In this document: in pieces, positions 1 to 8,735 of the stretch
Position numbering within the stretch: position 1 is the first letter of the stretch
Layout: every line of letters starts with the position of its first letter
Assembly: GCF_012927405.1 (NCBI RefSeq)
Contig: NZ_JABBGM010000001.1
Location: 26,001 to 90,000, forward strand
Direction of reading: 5' to 3'
DNA: 64,000 nt
DNA from: Novosphingobium olei
Lineage (GTDB): Bacteria; Pseudomonadota; Alphaproteobacteria; Sphingomonadales; Sphingomonadaceae
Position numbers and translations under genes: made by a program
The notes under the pieces: model-generated
Database searches by the model: none
Seen by the model: the letters and a program-made list of their open reading frames with translations, nothing else
Told to the model about the DNA's origin: nothing

Positions 1-1283
1 ATGGCGAGCGAGTTCACCTCGAACTCGAACTTGCCGAGGGGCGCCTGGACGCGGCGGCGGTATTCGAGGCTCGGCAGCGCGATCGGCATCTGGCCTTGCG
101 TATCGCCGAGGCGCAAGGTCTGGATCGCCCAGCCGGCGAGGCTGAAATAACTGTCGTTGTCGATCCGTTCGAGGTTGATCGACGAACGCAGTCGGTCATC
201 GCGGCTGATGTCGTAGCGGCGCAGGAAGGTACGGTCGCTGGCGTAGCGGCCGTAGGCGGTAAGGCTCCAGGTCGGCGAGAACTGGAGGCGCCCGTTCGCT
301 TCGATGTAGCCACGGAACTGCTGGTTGCCGGGCACAGGCGCGGTCGTCGCGTTCGTCGGGATGACCGCGCTTCGCGTCAGGTAGCCGGTCACCTGGAAGG
401 CGCCGATGTCGGTAAGCTGGCGGTAGCGGGCCGAGACCATCGGCAGCGCGCCGGTGTAGACGTAGCCGGTGAGCGCCAGGTCCTTGTTATCGGCGATGCG
501 CCAGTACCAGGTATCCGACAGTTCCACCCCGTTGGTGGCGCCAAGCCGCAGGTCGGGGATGAGCAGGCCGGTTTCGGCGCGGAAATCGCTGGTGTGGCCA
601 AGACCGGGGAGGGGCAGCAGCGACACGCCGAACATGCGCAGCTTCGCACCCTTGTACTTCACGCGCTTGTCAGCGGCGTCGAAGTAGACCTGGACGGCGG
701 TGATTTCCCAGCTCGGCTTCTTGGGGCAGCCATCGTCGTCCTCTACCGCGCAGCCGGAGAAGGCCGCGTCGTGCAGGGTGATGTTGCCCTTTTCGTCGCG
801 CTCGCCGCTGCGGGCGGCAAGGCGCCCGCCTTCGCGCAGCACCAGAAGCATATCCTCGATCGCGCCGGCCTTCAGCTCCTCGGTCAGTTCGACCTTGTCG
901 GTATAGAGGACGTTGCCGTCCTGATCGACGAAGCGGATGTTGCCGTTGGCTTCGATCTTGCCGGTCTTGCGGTCCCAGGTGACGACATTGGCGCGCACCG
1001 TCTGGTCCTCGCGCCGCAGCACGACGCTGCCGGTGGCGATCACCTGATCCGAATCGTTGTTGTACTGGACCTTGTCGGCCTCGAAGCGGACCTGCTCTTC
1101 CTGCTGTTGGGCAGGCGCGCTGGCGGATGCGGCCGGGGCGGCGGCATCTTGCGCGCTTGCCCCACCGGGCAGGGCGAACAGGCCGGCGGCAAACAGCGCG
1201 TGGAGAGAAGTGCTTGCGGCCAAGCGGCGCGTGCGCAAGCGTCGGGAAAAGGCTTGCGGCAGCGGCCGCGCGGCGGGTTGCAT
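1..1283 (-). CDS. lptD: LPS-assembly protein LptD, N-terminal part (C-terminus outside window)
   Basis: LptD is the outer-membrane barrel that, with LptE, inserts lipopolysaccharide into the outer leaflet. Translated from the ATG at 1283, the product has an Ala-rich Sec signal peptide of about 45 residues ending ASA/QDA. An OstA/LptA-like jellyroll follows (residues about 60-150; VRFEADKVQYNNDSDQ, TGSVVLRRED, then GNIRFVDQDGNVLYTD). The start of the barrel domain follows (LGATNGVELSDTYWYW, residues about 250-265). The frame stays open to position 1, so roughly the last 300 or more residues lie outside the window. It diverges from pepA with 115 bp between starts. Identity rests on this domain order; I consider it secure. 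Confidence 0.9.
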   Translation of the reverse strand, partial: MQPAARPLPQAFSRRLRTRRLAASTSLHALFAAGLFALPGGASAQDAAAPAASASAPAQQQEEQVRFEADKVQYNNDSDQVIATGSVVLRREDQTVRANVVTWDRKTGKIEANGNIRFVDQDGNVLYTDKVELTEELKAGAIEDMLLVLREGGRLAARSGERDEKGNITLHDAAFSGCAVEDDDGCPKKPSWEITAVQVYFDAADKRVKYKGAKLRMFGVSLLPLPGLGHTSDFRAETGLLIPDLRLGATNGVELSDTWYWRIADNKDLALTGYVYTGALPMVSARYRQLTDIGAFQVTGYLTRSAVIPTNATTAPVPGNQQFRGYIEANGRLQFSPTWSLTAYGRYASDRTFLRRYDISRDDRLRSSINLERIDNDSYFSLAGWAIQTLRLGDTQGQMPIALPSLEYRRRVQAPLGKFEFEVNSLA

Positions 1284-1398
1284 GCGCTTGCCTATCGCAT
1301 CGGCGAGCCCTAACTGCAAACCAACATTTGCGCTTCCTGCCGTGTGTTGCCTTCGTGCCGCGCCCGGGAGCGCCCGATCCGACAGGAGCTTTCAGACG

Positions 1399-2859
1399 AT
1401 GATCGTAGAATTCGGCAAGACCGGCGCAGAACGCCCCCGCCTCGTCGCCCGTCTGGTGGCCGACGGCGCGCTTCCCGCCGATCTCGACGCCGTGACCCGT
1501 GGCGCGGCCGAGGCGCAGCGCTTTTCCGGGAAGACCGGCCAGGTTTTCGAGTACTTCGCCGCGGGCGCTGGCGACGCCATCGCGCGCCATGCGCTGGTGG
1601 GCATTGGCGATGCATCGGCCGCTGGCCGGATTGCGGCGCTGGAGAAGGCCGGCGGTGCGCTGACCGCCAAGTACCTGACCTCTGGCGAAGCGGCGGTTGC
1701 GATCGACTTTGGCGGTAGCGGTCTTTCGGCGGACGAAGCGGCCGCCGTGCTGCTGGGCGCTCGGCTGCGCGGCTGGCGCCACGATGTCTATCGCACGAAA
1801 CTGAAAGACGAACAGAAGGCGAGCCTGGGCACGATCGTTGCGATCAATGCCCCGGACGGAACCGATGCTGCCTGGGAGATCGAAAGCGCGATCGCCGAAG
1901 GCGTCGAGTTCACCCGCGAACTGGTGACCGAGCCCGCCAACGTGATCTACCCCGAAAGCTTCGTCGAGCGCTGCCGCGCCCGGCTTGAAGGCACGGGGAT
2001 CGAGATCCTGGTGCTGGACAAGGCGCAGATGACCGCGCTCGGCATGGGCGCGCTGCTGGGCGTGGCGCAGGGTTCGGTGCGCGAGCCGCGCCTGCTGGCG
2101 ATGCGCTGGAAGGGCAAGGCGGGCGCCCGTCCCACCGCGTTCGTCGGCAAGGGCGTGACCTTCGACACTGGCGGCATCTCGATCAAGCCCGCCGCGGGCA
2201 TGGAAGACATGAAGTGGGACATGGGCGGCGCCGGCGCGGTTGCGGGCACCATGCTCGCGCTCGCCAAGCGCAAGGCGCAGGCCGACGTGATCGGCGTGTG
2301 CGGGCTGGTGGAGAACATGCCCGACGGCAATGCGCAGCGCCCAGGTGACGTGGTCACATCGATGTCGGGCCAGACGGTAGAGGTCATCAACACCGACGCC
2401 GAAGGGCGCCTGGTGCTGTGCGATGCGCTGACCTGGGTGCAGAAGGAATACAGCCCGGCGACGATCGTCGACCTTGCCACGCTGACCGGCGCGATGATCA
2501 TTTCGCTCGGCCATGAACACGCCGGCATGTTCAGCAACGACGACCTGCTTGCCAGCCAGCTTGACGCCGCGGGCAAGGCGAGCGGCGACAGCCTGTGGCG
2601 CTTCCCGCTCGGGGCGGCGTACGACAAGCTGATCGACAGCCCGATCGCGGACATGAAGAACGTCGGCCCGCGTTATGGTGGCTCGATCACTGCGGCGCAG
2701 TTCCTGCAGCGCTACATCGACAAGGGCGTCGCGTGGGCGCACCTCGACATCGCCGGCACCGTCTGGGTCGACAAGGCCGGGGCGACGCACGACAAGGGCG
2801 CGACCGGCTTCGGCGTGCGCCTGCTCGATCGCTACGTCCGCAACGTGCTGGAGGCATAA
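1399..2859 (+). CDS. pepA: Leucyl aminopeptidase, M17 family
   Basis: Cytosolic di-metal aminopeptidase of 486 residues, the usual M17 length, removing N-terminal residues from peptides. The metal and catalytic motif VTFDTGGISIKP is at residues about 253-264, and the family signature NTDAEGRL at about 331-338. The ATG at 1399 is chosen because the ribosome site AGGAGC lies about 10 bases upstream; the frame is open much further upstream, but that part is antisense to lptD and unlike the family. In related genomes pepA sits beside lptD or holC, and holC lies downstream here. Function is secure from the family. Confidence 0.95.
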   Translation: MIVEFGKTGAERPRLVARLVADGALPADLDAVTRGAAEAQRFSGKTGQVFEYFAAGAGDAIARHALVGIGDASAAGRIAALEKAGGALTAKYLTSGEAAVAIDFGGSGLSADEAAAVLLGARLRGWRHDVYRTKLKDEQKASLGTIVAINAPDGTDAAWEIESAIAEGVEFTRELVTEPANVIYPESFVERCRARLEGTGIEILVLDKAQMTALGMGALLGVAQGSVREPRLLAMRWKGKAGARPTAFVGKGVTFDTGGISIKPAAGMEDMKWDMGGAGAVAGTMLALAKRKAQADVIGVCGLVENMPDGNAQRPGDVVTSMSGQTVEVINTDAEGRLVLCDALTWVQKEYSPATIVDLATLTGAMIISLGHEHAGMFSNDDLLASQLDAAGKASGDSLWRFPLGAAYDKLIDSPIADMKNVGPRYGGSITAAQFLQRYIDKGVAWAHLDIAGTVWVDKAGATHDKGATGFGVRLLDRYVRNVLEA

Positions 2860-2868
2860 GCGCGGCAC

Positions 2869-3033
2869 ATGCCCAAGATGCGGCGCAAGTCGGACCTGCC
2901 GACCAAGACCTGCGCCGCATGCGGCCTGCCGTTCACGTGGCGCAAGAAGTGGGAACGGGACTGGGAAAACGTGAAGTTCTGCTCTGACCGTTGTCGCGGC
3001 AATCGCAGCGCCGCAACGCCGCAGGCGTCGTGA
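2869..3033 (+). CDS. DUF2256 small zinc-ribbon protein
   Basis: A 54-residue basic protein starting [15 protein letters not shown]. It has CxxC at residues 15-18 (CAAC) and CxxxC at 38-42 (CSDRC) around a Trp-rich stretch ([15 protein letters not shown]), which is the DUF2256 pattern. The four cysteines probably bind zinc. The function is unknown; in other bacteria such genes often lie near photolyase or cryptochrome genes, but none is seen here. It starts 9 bases after pepA, and its stop overlaps the next ATG by one base (TGATG), so it is probably cotranscribed and translationally coupled. Confidence 0.8.
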   Translation: MPKMRRKSDLPTKTCAACGLPFTWRKKWERDWENVKFCSDRCRGNRSAATPQAS

Positions 3034-4274
3034 TGGCCGGCTGGTCGCGACGCGCGATGCTGGCGGGCGGCGCGGTGACCTTCGCTGCGTCGGCGCTCCG
3101 TGCGGCGCCGGGGCCAGCGGTCCTTTCCGGCGCGCGGCCGGGTGCCAAGGCTCGGCCGATCAGCCGCGAGGAGCGCCTTGTCCGCATCGCCAAGGTGCAG
3201 GATCTGATGCAGCGCGCCGGCGTGGCGGCGTTGCTGGTCGAAAGCGGCAGCAGCCTCGTCTATTTCACCGGTGTCCGCTGGTGGCGTTCCGAGCGGGTGA
3301 CCGCCGCGGTGATCCCGGCGAAGGGACAGCCGGTGATCGTGACGCCGTTCTTCGAGGCGCCATCGGTGCGCGAGACGCTGGCCGTCCCCGCCGACATTCT
3401 CACCTGGAACGAGGACGAGAGCCCGTTCGCGCTGATCGCCAGCACGCTGCGGGGCGGCGGCAATGCCGGGCCCATCGCGGTGGAGCAGACCACGCGCGAA
3501 TTCATCGTCGACGGCCTGCAGCGCGAGGGCACGTTCAAGGTGGTGTCCGGTGCGGCGCTGGTCGATGCGTGCCGGCGGTTCAAGTCTCCGGCCGAGATCG
3601 AACTGATGCAGATCGCCAACGACATCACGCTGGCGGCGCTGCGCGAGGTTCACGCGGGCGTGCGGCAGGGCATGACGGCCAAGGACATCTCCGCGATGAT
3701 GGAGGCGGCGACGGCCCGGCTCGGCGGGGCGAGCGAATTCGCGATGGTGCTGCTCAACGAAGCCAGCGCCTATCCGCACGGTTCGCGCACGCCAGAGGTG
3801 GTGCGCGAAGGGTCGGTCATCCTGATGGACTGCGGCTGCACGGTCGAGGATTACCAGTCCGATATCTCGCGCACGTGGGTGTTCGGAGAGCCGAGCGCAA
3901 GGCAGCGCAAGGTGTGGCAGACGGTACGGCGCGGGCAGGACGTGGTGTTCGAAGCGGCCCGCCCGGGCGTGCCGGTCGCCGCGCTCGATGCGGCGGTCCG
4001 CCGGTCCTACGAGAAGGAGGGCTGGGGTCCTGCGTTTGCGCTGCCCGGCCTGTCGCACCGCGCCGGGCACGGCATCGGCATGGATGGGCACGAATCGCCC
4101 TATCTTGTCGGAAACGACCAGACCGCGCTTGAGCCCGGCATGTGCTTTTCCAATGAGCCGGGGCTTTATATCCCGGGCGCGTTCGGCGTGCGGCTCGAAG
4201 ACTGCTGGGTGATGACTGCGGCAGGGCCAAAGGCGTTCACGCCACTCGCCCGTTCGCTCGAATACCCGATCTGA
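3033..4274 (+). CDS. M24 family (Xaa-Pro) metallopeptidase with twin-arginine signal
   Basis: A 413-residue pita-bread-fold peptidase, probably an aminopeptidase P-type enzyme releasing residues before proline. The metal ligands are all visible: Asp in MDCGC (about 265) and SDISR (about 276), His in RAGHGIG (about 346), Glu in FSNEPG (about 374) and VRLED (about 388). The N-terminus (SRRAMLAGG then Ala-rich, ending LRAAPGP) looks like a Tat signal, so the enzyme is probably exported folded with its metals, unlike cytosolic PepP. The start is the ATG overlapping the DUF2256 stop. The substrate is unknown. Confidence 0.85.
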   Translation: MAGWSRRAMLAGGAVTFAASALRAAPGPAVLSGARPGAKARPISREERLVRIAKVQDLMQRAGVAALLVESGSSLVYFTGVRWWRSERVTAAVIPAKGQPVIVTPFFEAPSVRETLAVPADILTWNEDESPFALIASTLRGGGNAGPIAVEQTTREFIVDGLQREGTFKVVSGAALVDACRRFKSPAEIELMQIANDITLAALREVHAGVRQGMTAKDISAMMEAATARLGGASEFAMVLLNEASAYPHGSRTPEVVREGSVILMDCGCTVEDYQSDISRTWVFGEPSARQRKVWQTVRRGQDVVFEAARPGVPVAALDAAVRRSYEKEGWGPAFALPGLSHRAGHGIGMDGHESPYLVGNDQTALEPGMCFSNEPGLYIPGAFGVRLEDCWVMTAAGPKAFTPLARSLEYPI

Positions 4275-4278
4275 GCCG

Positions 4279-4722
4279 ATGCGCGTCGACTTCTACCAGC
4301 TGACCCGCGATCCGGCCGAGCTGGTCGTGCCGCTGATTGCGCGGGCGACGCTCGGCGCCGGCGCGCGTCTGCTGGTGGTGTCGTCGGACGAAGCGCAGCT
4401 GACGCGGATAGACGAGGCGTTGTGGACGCGCCTTCCCGAAACCTTCCTCGCGCACGGCCGCGCCGGGGGTGCGCACGATGCGCGACAGCCTATCCTGCTC
4501 TCAGACGCGCCCGAGCCGGCGAATGCGGCGACGTATCTCGCCTGCGCTGACGGGCAGTTTCGCGAAATGCACGGGATGGAGCGGGCGTTCCTGCTGTTCC
4601 CGCCCGAGCAGGTCGACGATGCCCGTGCGACCTGGAAGGCGCTGCGCGCGCGCGAAGGGGCAGACTTGCGGTACTGGCGGCAGGGCGAGCGTGGCTGGGA
4701 AGAGGTCAAGCCGGGGCGTTGA
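4279..4722 (+). CDS. holC: DNA polymerase III chi subunit
   Basis: A 147-residue protein with the chi pattern: MRVDFYQLTRDPAELVVPLI at the N-terminus, a central RLLVVSSDEAQLTRIDEALWT and SDAPEPANAATYLACADGQF. Chi links the clamp loader to SSB at the replication fork. It starts 4 bases after the M24 peptidase, in the same operon as pepA. Alphaproteobacterial holC commonly follows pepA, which supports the call. Confidence 0.88.
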   Translation: MRVDFYQLTRDPAELVVPLIARATLGAGARLLVVSSDEAQLTRIDEALWTRLPETFLAHGRAGGAHDARQPILLSDAPEPANAATYLACADGQFREMHGMERAFLLFPPEQVDDARATWKALRAREGADLRYWRQGERGWEEVKPGR

Positions 4723-4812
4723 CGTGCACGGGCACGCTGCCTTGCGGCGCAGCACAAACCCGGCTAGGGGCGCGCGCAACCAGAAAACCCCACAATTCGC
4801 AAGGAACGTCCC

Positions 4813-5235
4813 ATGGCGGTTACCCGCACCTTCTCGATCATCAAGCCCGACGCGACCCGTCGCAACCTGACCGGCGGCGTCACCAAGATGCTCGAGGAAG
4901 CCGGCCTGCGCGTCGTCGCGTCGAAGCGCATCCACATGAGCCGCGAGCAGGCCGAAGGCTTCTATGCGGTCCACAAGGAACGCCCGTTCTTCAACGATCT
5001 CGTCGAGTTCATGATCTCGGGCCCGGTCGTGGTCCAGGTGCTCGAAGGCGAAGACGCGGTAAAGCGCAACCGTGACGTGATGGGCGCGACCAACCCGGCC
5101 AACGCCGACGAAGGCACCATCCGCAAGACCTACGCCGAATCGATCGAGGCGAACTCGGTCCACGGTTCGGACTCGGAAGAGAACGCGGCGACCGAAATCG
5201 CCTTCTTCTTCAAGCCGGAAGAAATCGTCGGCTGA
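4813..5235 (+). CDS. ndk: Nucleoside diphosphate kinase
   Basis: A 140-residue enzyme of normal length that transfers the gamma phosphate between NTPs and NDPs. Visible are [18 protein letters not shown] at the N-terminus, the substrate loop [15 protein letters not shown], and the phospho-acceptor His117 in SVHGSDS. It is separated from holC by 90 bp and so may have its own promoter; AAGGAA before the ATG serves as ribosome site. A strong hairpin follows 26 bases after the stop. Confidence 0.96.
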   Translation: MAVTRTFSIIKPDATRRNLTGGVTKMLEEAGLRVVASKRIHMSREQAEGFYAVHKERPFFNDLVEFMISGPVVVQVLEGEDAVKRNRDVMGATNPANADEGTIRKTYAESIEANSVHGSDSEENAATEIAFFFKPEEIVG

Positions 5236-5261
5236 TCAGACCGTCCCATTCGGAACAACGC

Positions 5262-5296
5262 AAGGGCCACCGGGACATCGCGTCCCGGTGGCCCTT
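5262..5296. terminator. Hairpin terminator between ndk and the TadE-type genes
   Basis: A perfect 15-bp stem (AAGGGCCACCGGGAC / GTCCCGGTGGCCCTT) with the 5-base loop ATCGC. It lies between convergent genes, so it probably ends transcription from both sides. The following T-tract is weak (GCGTTTC). Confidence 0.8.
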
Positions 5297-5302
5297 CGCG
5301 TT

Positions 5303-5977
5303 TCAGGTGCACTTCGACGTGCCGCCTGTGCCGGTGAGGCCTGCTGAGAGATTGCGCTGGTCGCGAATGATGAAGGCCGCCTGCTGGCGGATCGTGAAGG
5401 GCGAAAAAAAGAAGCTGCCGAACAGGCCCGTGTACTGGTAATAGACCTCGGCAATCATCACGGCGCTGCCGGTGTCGGCGGTCAGCGTGGCCTGGCCCAT
5501 GTTGACGCCCGTGATGGTCGCACCGTTGAGCCCGTTCTGGGTGCTGTCGTTGCCATAGGCGGACGTCTTGACCAGGCTGCCGTAGCAGCGCTGCCAGTGG
5601 ATGTACTGCTTTCCGGTCGAAGTATCCTTCTCAAGGCTGGTCAGGATGACGCGGCCATTGGTCGACAGGCTGATCGACTTCCCCGCTTCGCCCGCACCCT
5701 TCATCACCGAATCGACGTCCGTTTCGGCGATGGTCGGCGTAACCGAGCTGTTGTCTGCCTGCCCCAGACGGGACGCATTGTCGCCGACCGCGAGCGCGAT
5801 TTCGCTCAGCTGCATGTCGATCGCCGTGAGGTTGGCAACCTCGGTGGCGAACATGCCGAACGAGATCAGCACGGGAAGGGCAATCGCAAATTCGATCAGC
5901 GCAATCCCGCTGCGGTTTGCGGCGAGGCGGCGCACCAGACGGCGCGCGCGCGGTGGCAAGGCGGAGCGCGTCATCAT
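5303..5977 (-). CDS. TadE-type pilus assembly / pseudopilin-like membrane protein
   Basis: A 224-residue protein with a basic N-terminus, then the TadE-type segment GIALIEFAIALPVLISFGMF (residues about 22-41), a processed hydrophobic segment with Glu at position +5. The remainder is a periplasmic domain with few Cys (one mid-protein, one near the C-terminus). The ATG at 5977 overlaps the upstream stop (ATGA); an ATG 6 bases earlier is also possible. It is the third gene of a coupled trio. The role is inferred to be minor pilin or assembly factor; no Flp pilin, prepilin peptidase or Tad ATPase is nearby. Confidence 0.75.
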   Translation of the reverse strand: MMTRSALPPRARRLVRRLAANRSGIALIEFAIALPVLISFGMFATEVANLTAIDMQLSEIALAVGDNASRLGQADNSSVTPTIAETDVDSVMKGAGEAGKSISLSTNGRVILTSLEKDTSTGKQYIHWQRCYGSLVKTSAYGNDSTQNGLNGATITGVNMGQATLTADTGSAVMIAEVYYQYTGLFGSFFFSPFTIRQQAAFIIRDQRNLSAGLTGTGGTSKCT

Positions 5978-6564
5978 GCGCATGTCCCGCTCGACGAACC
6001 ATACTTCGTTTGCGTTGCGAAAGGCTGGTTCTTGCGCACGGTCTTGGACACGAGCGTCTGCGTTCCGGTGAAGCCCGGCACGAAGGGCAACTTGATCAGC
6101 GGGTCGTACTTGACGGTCGTCGTGTAGATAACGACGTCGTAGGCGCCACCGTTGCCCGACTGGCCGATATTGGCATCCCAACGGCCATTGCGGTTCTCGT
6201 CGATGTAGGTCTCGCCCCCTGAGCATGTGCCGTCGCTGTTCGTGTCGTTCCATTTTTCGGGACGCGCGATGTCGGCAAAGTCATAGTAGTTGGTGCGGGT
6301 CGATGTGACCTGCGCGCCCGGCAGGATGTTCTTGACCGTGGCCGCAACCATGGCGTCGGATGCCGTGGTATCGGCCGTTTCGAGCGATGAATCGCGCGCC
6401 GCGGCTTCGACCGCGCCTTCGAGCAGGACCTTGCCGTACACCAGCTGGCCAAGGTCGATCAGGCTGAAGATCATCAGCATGAAGACGGGCGCAATGATCC
6501 CAAACTCGAGGATGTAGGCGCCTTCGGTATCGGCGAGCAGGCGCTGGAGCGTGCGGGCGGTCAT
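5974..6564 (-). CDS. TadE/TadG-type pilus assembly protein
   Basis: A 196-residue protein. Residues about 14-38 (EGAYILEFGIIAPVFMLMIF) form the TadE-like hydrophobic segment after a short basic and acidic leader. The next part (LVYGKVLLEGAVEAAARDSS) is typical of the family. An unusual middle follows with an Asp/Asn-rich, calcium-loop-like stretch, DENRNGRWDANIG. It overlaps both neighbours by ATGA and is therefore translationally coupled. The protein is probably anchored in the inner membrane with a periplasmic domain. Confidence 0.75.
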   Translation of the reverse strand: MTARTLQRLLADTEGAYILEFGIIAPVFMLMIFSLIDLGQLVYGKVLLEGAVEAAARDSSLETADTTASDAMVAATVKNILPGAQVTSTRTNYYDFADIARPEKWNDTNSDGTCSGGETYIDENRNGRWDANIGQSGNGGAYDVVIYTTTVKYDPLIKLPFVPGFTGTQTLVSKTVRKNQPFATQTKYGSSSGTCA

Positions 6565-8480
6565 TGGTAGATCCTGAGCTCGCCGACCTGCTTGGCGATA
6601 TCCTGGAACGCGGCGTTGAGCTGGGTGGAATTGGCCGCGGTGTAGGCGCTCTGGTCGGATGCGCAGTAGCTCATGTCCGTGGTCAGCGATGTGCCGAAGG
6701 CGATCATCCAGACGCGGATGCCCTTGGCCTTGACCGCATCGCACAGGGCGCGGAAGCGCTGGATGTGGCGGGCATCGCTTTGCGACTTCGAGCCATCCGA
6801 CGTCACGCGCCGGTCGTGCCATTCGATGCCCCAGGCGCTGTCGAGCGAGTTGCCGGTGTCGGTGATGCCGTCGGTCATGAAGATGATATGGCGCGAGACC
6901 TTGCCGCCGTTGTTGGGTGGATCGTTGACGATGTCGGCAAAGATGCCGTCGGGCGAGCTCAGGCGCGCGCCCCAGGCCATGCCGATGTCGTGATAGGTCG
7001 CGCCACCGGCGACGAGCGAGTCGGCATAGGCGTTGAAGCTGGTCTGCGTCATCGTGGACAGGTTCTGCGCCTGGTAGGGGCACCCGTAGGCCGCGCTGTC
7101 TCCGTAGAACGATGTCGCGTTGGATGTCAGGCTCGAGCCGGTCGAATTGGTGCGGTAATAGGCCACTTCCTTCCACAGCGGAGCCCACTGCGTCGACGGG
7201 GTCGAAGGATCGGGTGCCGTGTCGATGTCGAGGTCGGATGCCGTGGGCGTGATGCCGAGCAGCGACGAATAGCTGAACGTTGCGGACGCCGTGGTTGAAC
7301 GTTCGACAATGCAGCCGTCCCAGGTCGTCGTGATGTTCGTGCCGGCGTCCCCGGTCTGGGTGGTCACCGGCGTGAAGTTCTTGAACTGGCTCGTGTCGTA
7401 AGTCACCGCCTTGTAAGTGAACTGGCTGGTGGTGGTGGTGGCAGTATACTTGTTGCGCGTGGAGACAGTGTAATAGATGTAGTAGCTGTTACCGCTCTTG
7501 TTGCATGTGTAGGTATTGAGGGTCTGCGGCTGGGTTACCGTATTCGTGCTGAGGTATTGATAGCCGCTGGTGCTGTTGGTCGTGCTCGAAGTCGACGTGC
7601 CGGTATCGGTCCAGCTGGTGTACGGAAGCGATGTGATGGCGCTGCTGCACCCGCTCGATGTGTAGGCCGTGTTCGAATACAGCTTCGAGTTCGATGTCGA
7701 CGCAGTCGAGTAGGTGGTCGTGGGCGATCCGACCGAAGACGACCATTGGCGCGACTGGATGGTACGGCTGTCGGCAAGGTAATCGGGGTTGAGGCTCTGG
7801 ATAAGCCTGCCGACATTCACGGTCTGCGTGTAGGGCACGAAGCCATAGCGCAGGCGCGCATTGGTTCCGGCGCTGGCCGTGGCAAGCGTGGTGTAGAAGC
7901 TCTTCATCGCGGCGCGCAGGTCCTGCAGCTTGCTGGTTTGCGTGCCACTTGGGGTGCTGCCGGAGGCCGTCTGCAGCATCGAGCCGGTGGTATCGAGCAC
8001 CATGACCACATCGGCGTTGCCGACGCCCATCGTGGCCGAGCAGTTCACCGAAACCGAGATGTTGTTCATGCCGAAAATCTGCATGACCTTCATCGGCACT
8101 GTCACCGATGCCGTGCCGACGACGGAATTGCCGCTGTCCGGCGACGACGTGGTGAAGGTCGGCGTCTGGGACTGATTGCGGTTGAAGTCGTAGTTGGCGA
8201 GGAAATAGCTGCTCGCCTTGTCCTTGGCCGTCTGGTCGTAGCCATTGGTGGTAATTGCGCGGCGACCGGCCAGCGTGCCGGCATCGCAGGCATACTGCAG
8301 ACGGTTGCGCGCCTTATAGACGCCGCTTGCATCGACCGCACCGCCAGCCATTGCAGCGAGAACGAAGATCGCGGCGACCGAAAGTGGCAGGATCGACCCG
8401 GTTGTTTCGAGTGCGAGGCGCATCAGCGCCTGTCGCGTCCAACTGGCCGCGTGCCGGGTCCACGTATAAACCTGTATCAT
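6561..8480 (-). CDS. TadG-like protein with von Willebrand factor A domain
   Basis: A 639-residue protein. It has an N-terminal membrane segment (SILPLSVAAIFVLAAMAGGA, residues about 29-48), then the TadG N-terminal pattern (VDASGVYKARNRLQYACDAG). A VWA domain follows with the MIDAS motif DTTGS at residues 162-166 and HIIFMTDGITDTG near the C-terminus. Between the two halves of the VWA domain lies a long Ser/Thr/Tyr-rich insert (residues about 250-400). It is the first gene of the trio, and the insert makes it longer than many TadG proteins. The role in adhesion or pilus assembly is inferred from the family. Confidence 0.8.
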   Translation of the reverse strand: MIQVYTWTRHAASWTRQALMRLALETTGSILPLSVAAIFVLAAMAGGAVDASGVYKARNRLQYACDAGTLAGRRAITTNGYDQTAKDKASSYFLANYDFNRNQSQTPTFTTSSPDSGNSVVGTASVTVPMKVMQIFGMNNISVSVNCSATMGVGNADVVMVLDTTGSMLQTASGSTPSGTQTSKLQDLRAAMKSFYTTLATASAGTNARLRYGFVPYTQTVNVGRLIQSLNPDYLADSRTIQSRQWSSSVGSPTTTYSTASTSNSKLYSNTAYTSSGCSSAITSLPYTSWTDTGTSTSSTTNSTSGYQYLSTNTVTQPQTLNTYTCNKSGNSYYIYYTVSTRNKYTATTTTSQFTYKAVTYDTSQFKNFTPVTTQTGDAGTNITTTWDGCIVERSTTASATFSYSSLLGITPTASDLDIDTAPDPSTPSTQWAPLWKEVAYYRTNSTGSSLTSNATSFYGDSAAYGCPYQAQNLSTMTQTSFNAYADSLVAGGATYHDIGMAWGARLSSPDGIFADIVNDPPNNGGKVSRHIIFMTDGITDTGNSLDSAWGIEWHDRRVTSDGSKSQSDARHIQRFRALCDAVKAKGIRVWMIAFGTSLTTDMSYCASDQSAYTAANSTQLNAAFQDIAKQVGELRIYQ

Positions 8481-8494
8481 CGAGGCCGACCTTG

Positions 8495-8603
8495 TTAACC
8501 ATTGGGTCGCAGCTCAGGCGACGCGAATGGTTGCAACTGACCCCATCGTGGCTAACAAAACCCTAAGTGTTATAAGGATTTAATCATAGGCGCCGTTAAC
8601 CAA
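8495..8603. promoter_or_regulatory. Candidate CtrA-type half-sites upstream of the Tad trio
   Basis: The 255-bp gap between the TadG-like start (8480) and the next plus-strand gene is AT-rich for this window. It holds TTAACCAT at 8495-8502, TTAATCAT at 8580-8587 and TTAACCAA at 8596-8603. TTAACCAT is the known half-site for the alphaproteobacterial cell-cycle regulator CtrA, which often controls pilus genes. I see the motifs directly; binding is inference, and a full TTAA-N7-TTAA pair is not present. Confidence 0.35.
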
Positions 8604-8735
8604 CGAAAGTTGTAAAATGTGCGGCTGATCGGCTGGGAAATAGTTGAATTAACGACATTGGATCGTCGCCCGGACGTGTCGCGCTTCCCAGCAACGTTTG
8701 CGGCCGCTATCGAGCGGGGCACTTAGGAGAGAGCG

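Noticed and set aside
96..1313. A 405-codon plus-strand frame at the left edge
   Set aside because: Antisense to lptD, whose minus-strand translation has a signal peptide and the LptD domains up to the window edge.
670..2868. A long minus-strand open frame (732 codons) covering pepA
   Set aside because: It is the antisense shadow of pepA and of the lptD start. Its translation is His/Arg-rich and resembles no protein, while the plus-strand reading has complete M17 motifs.
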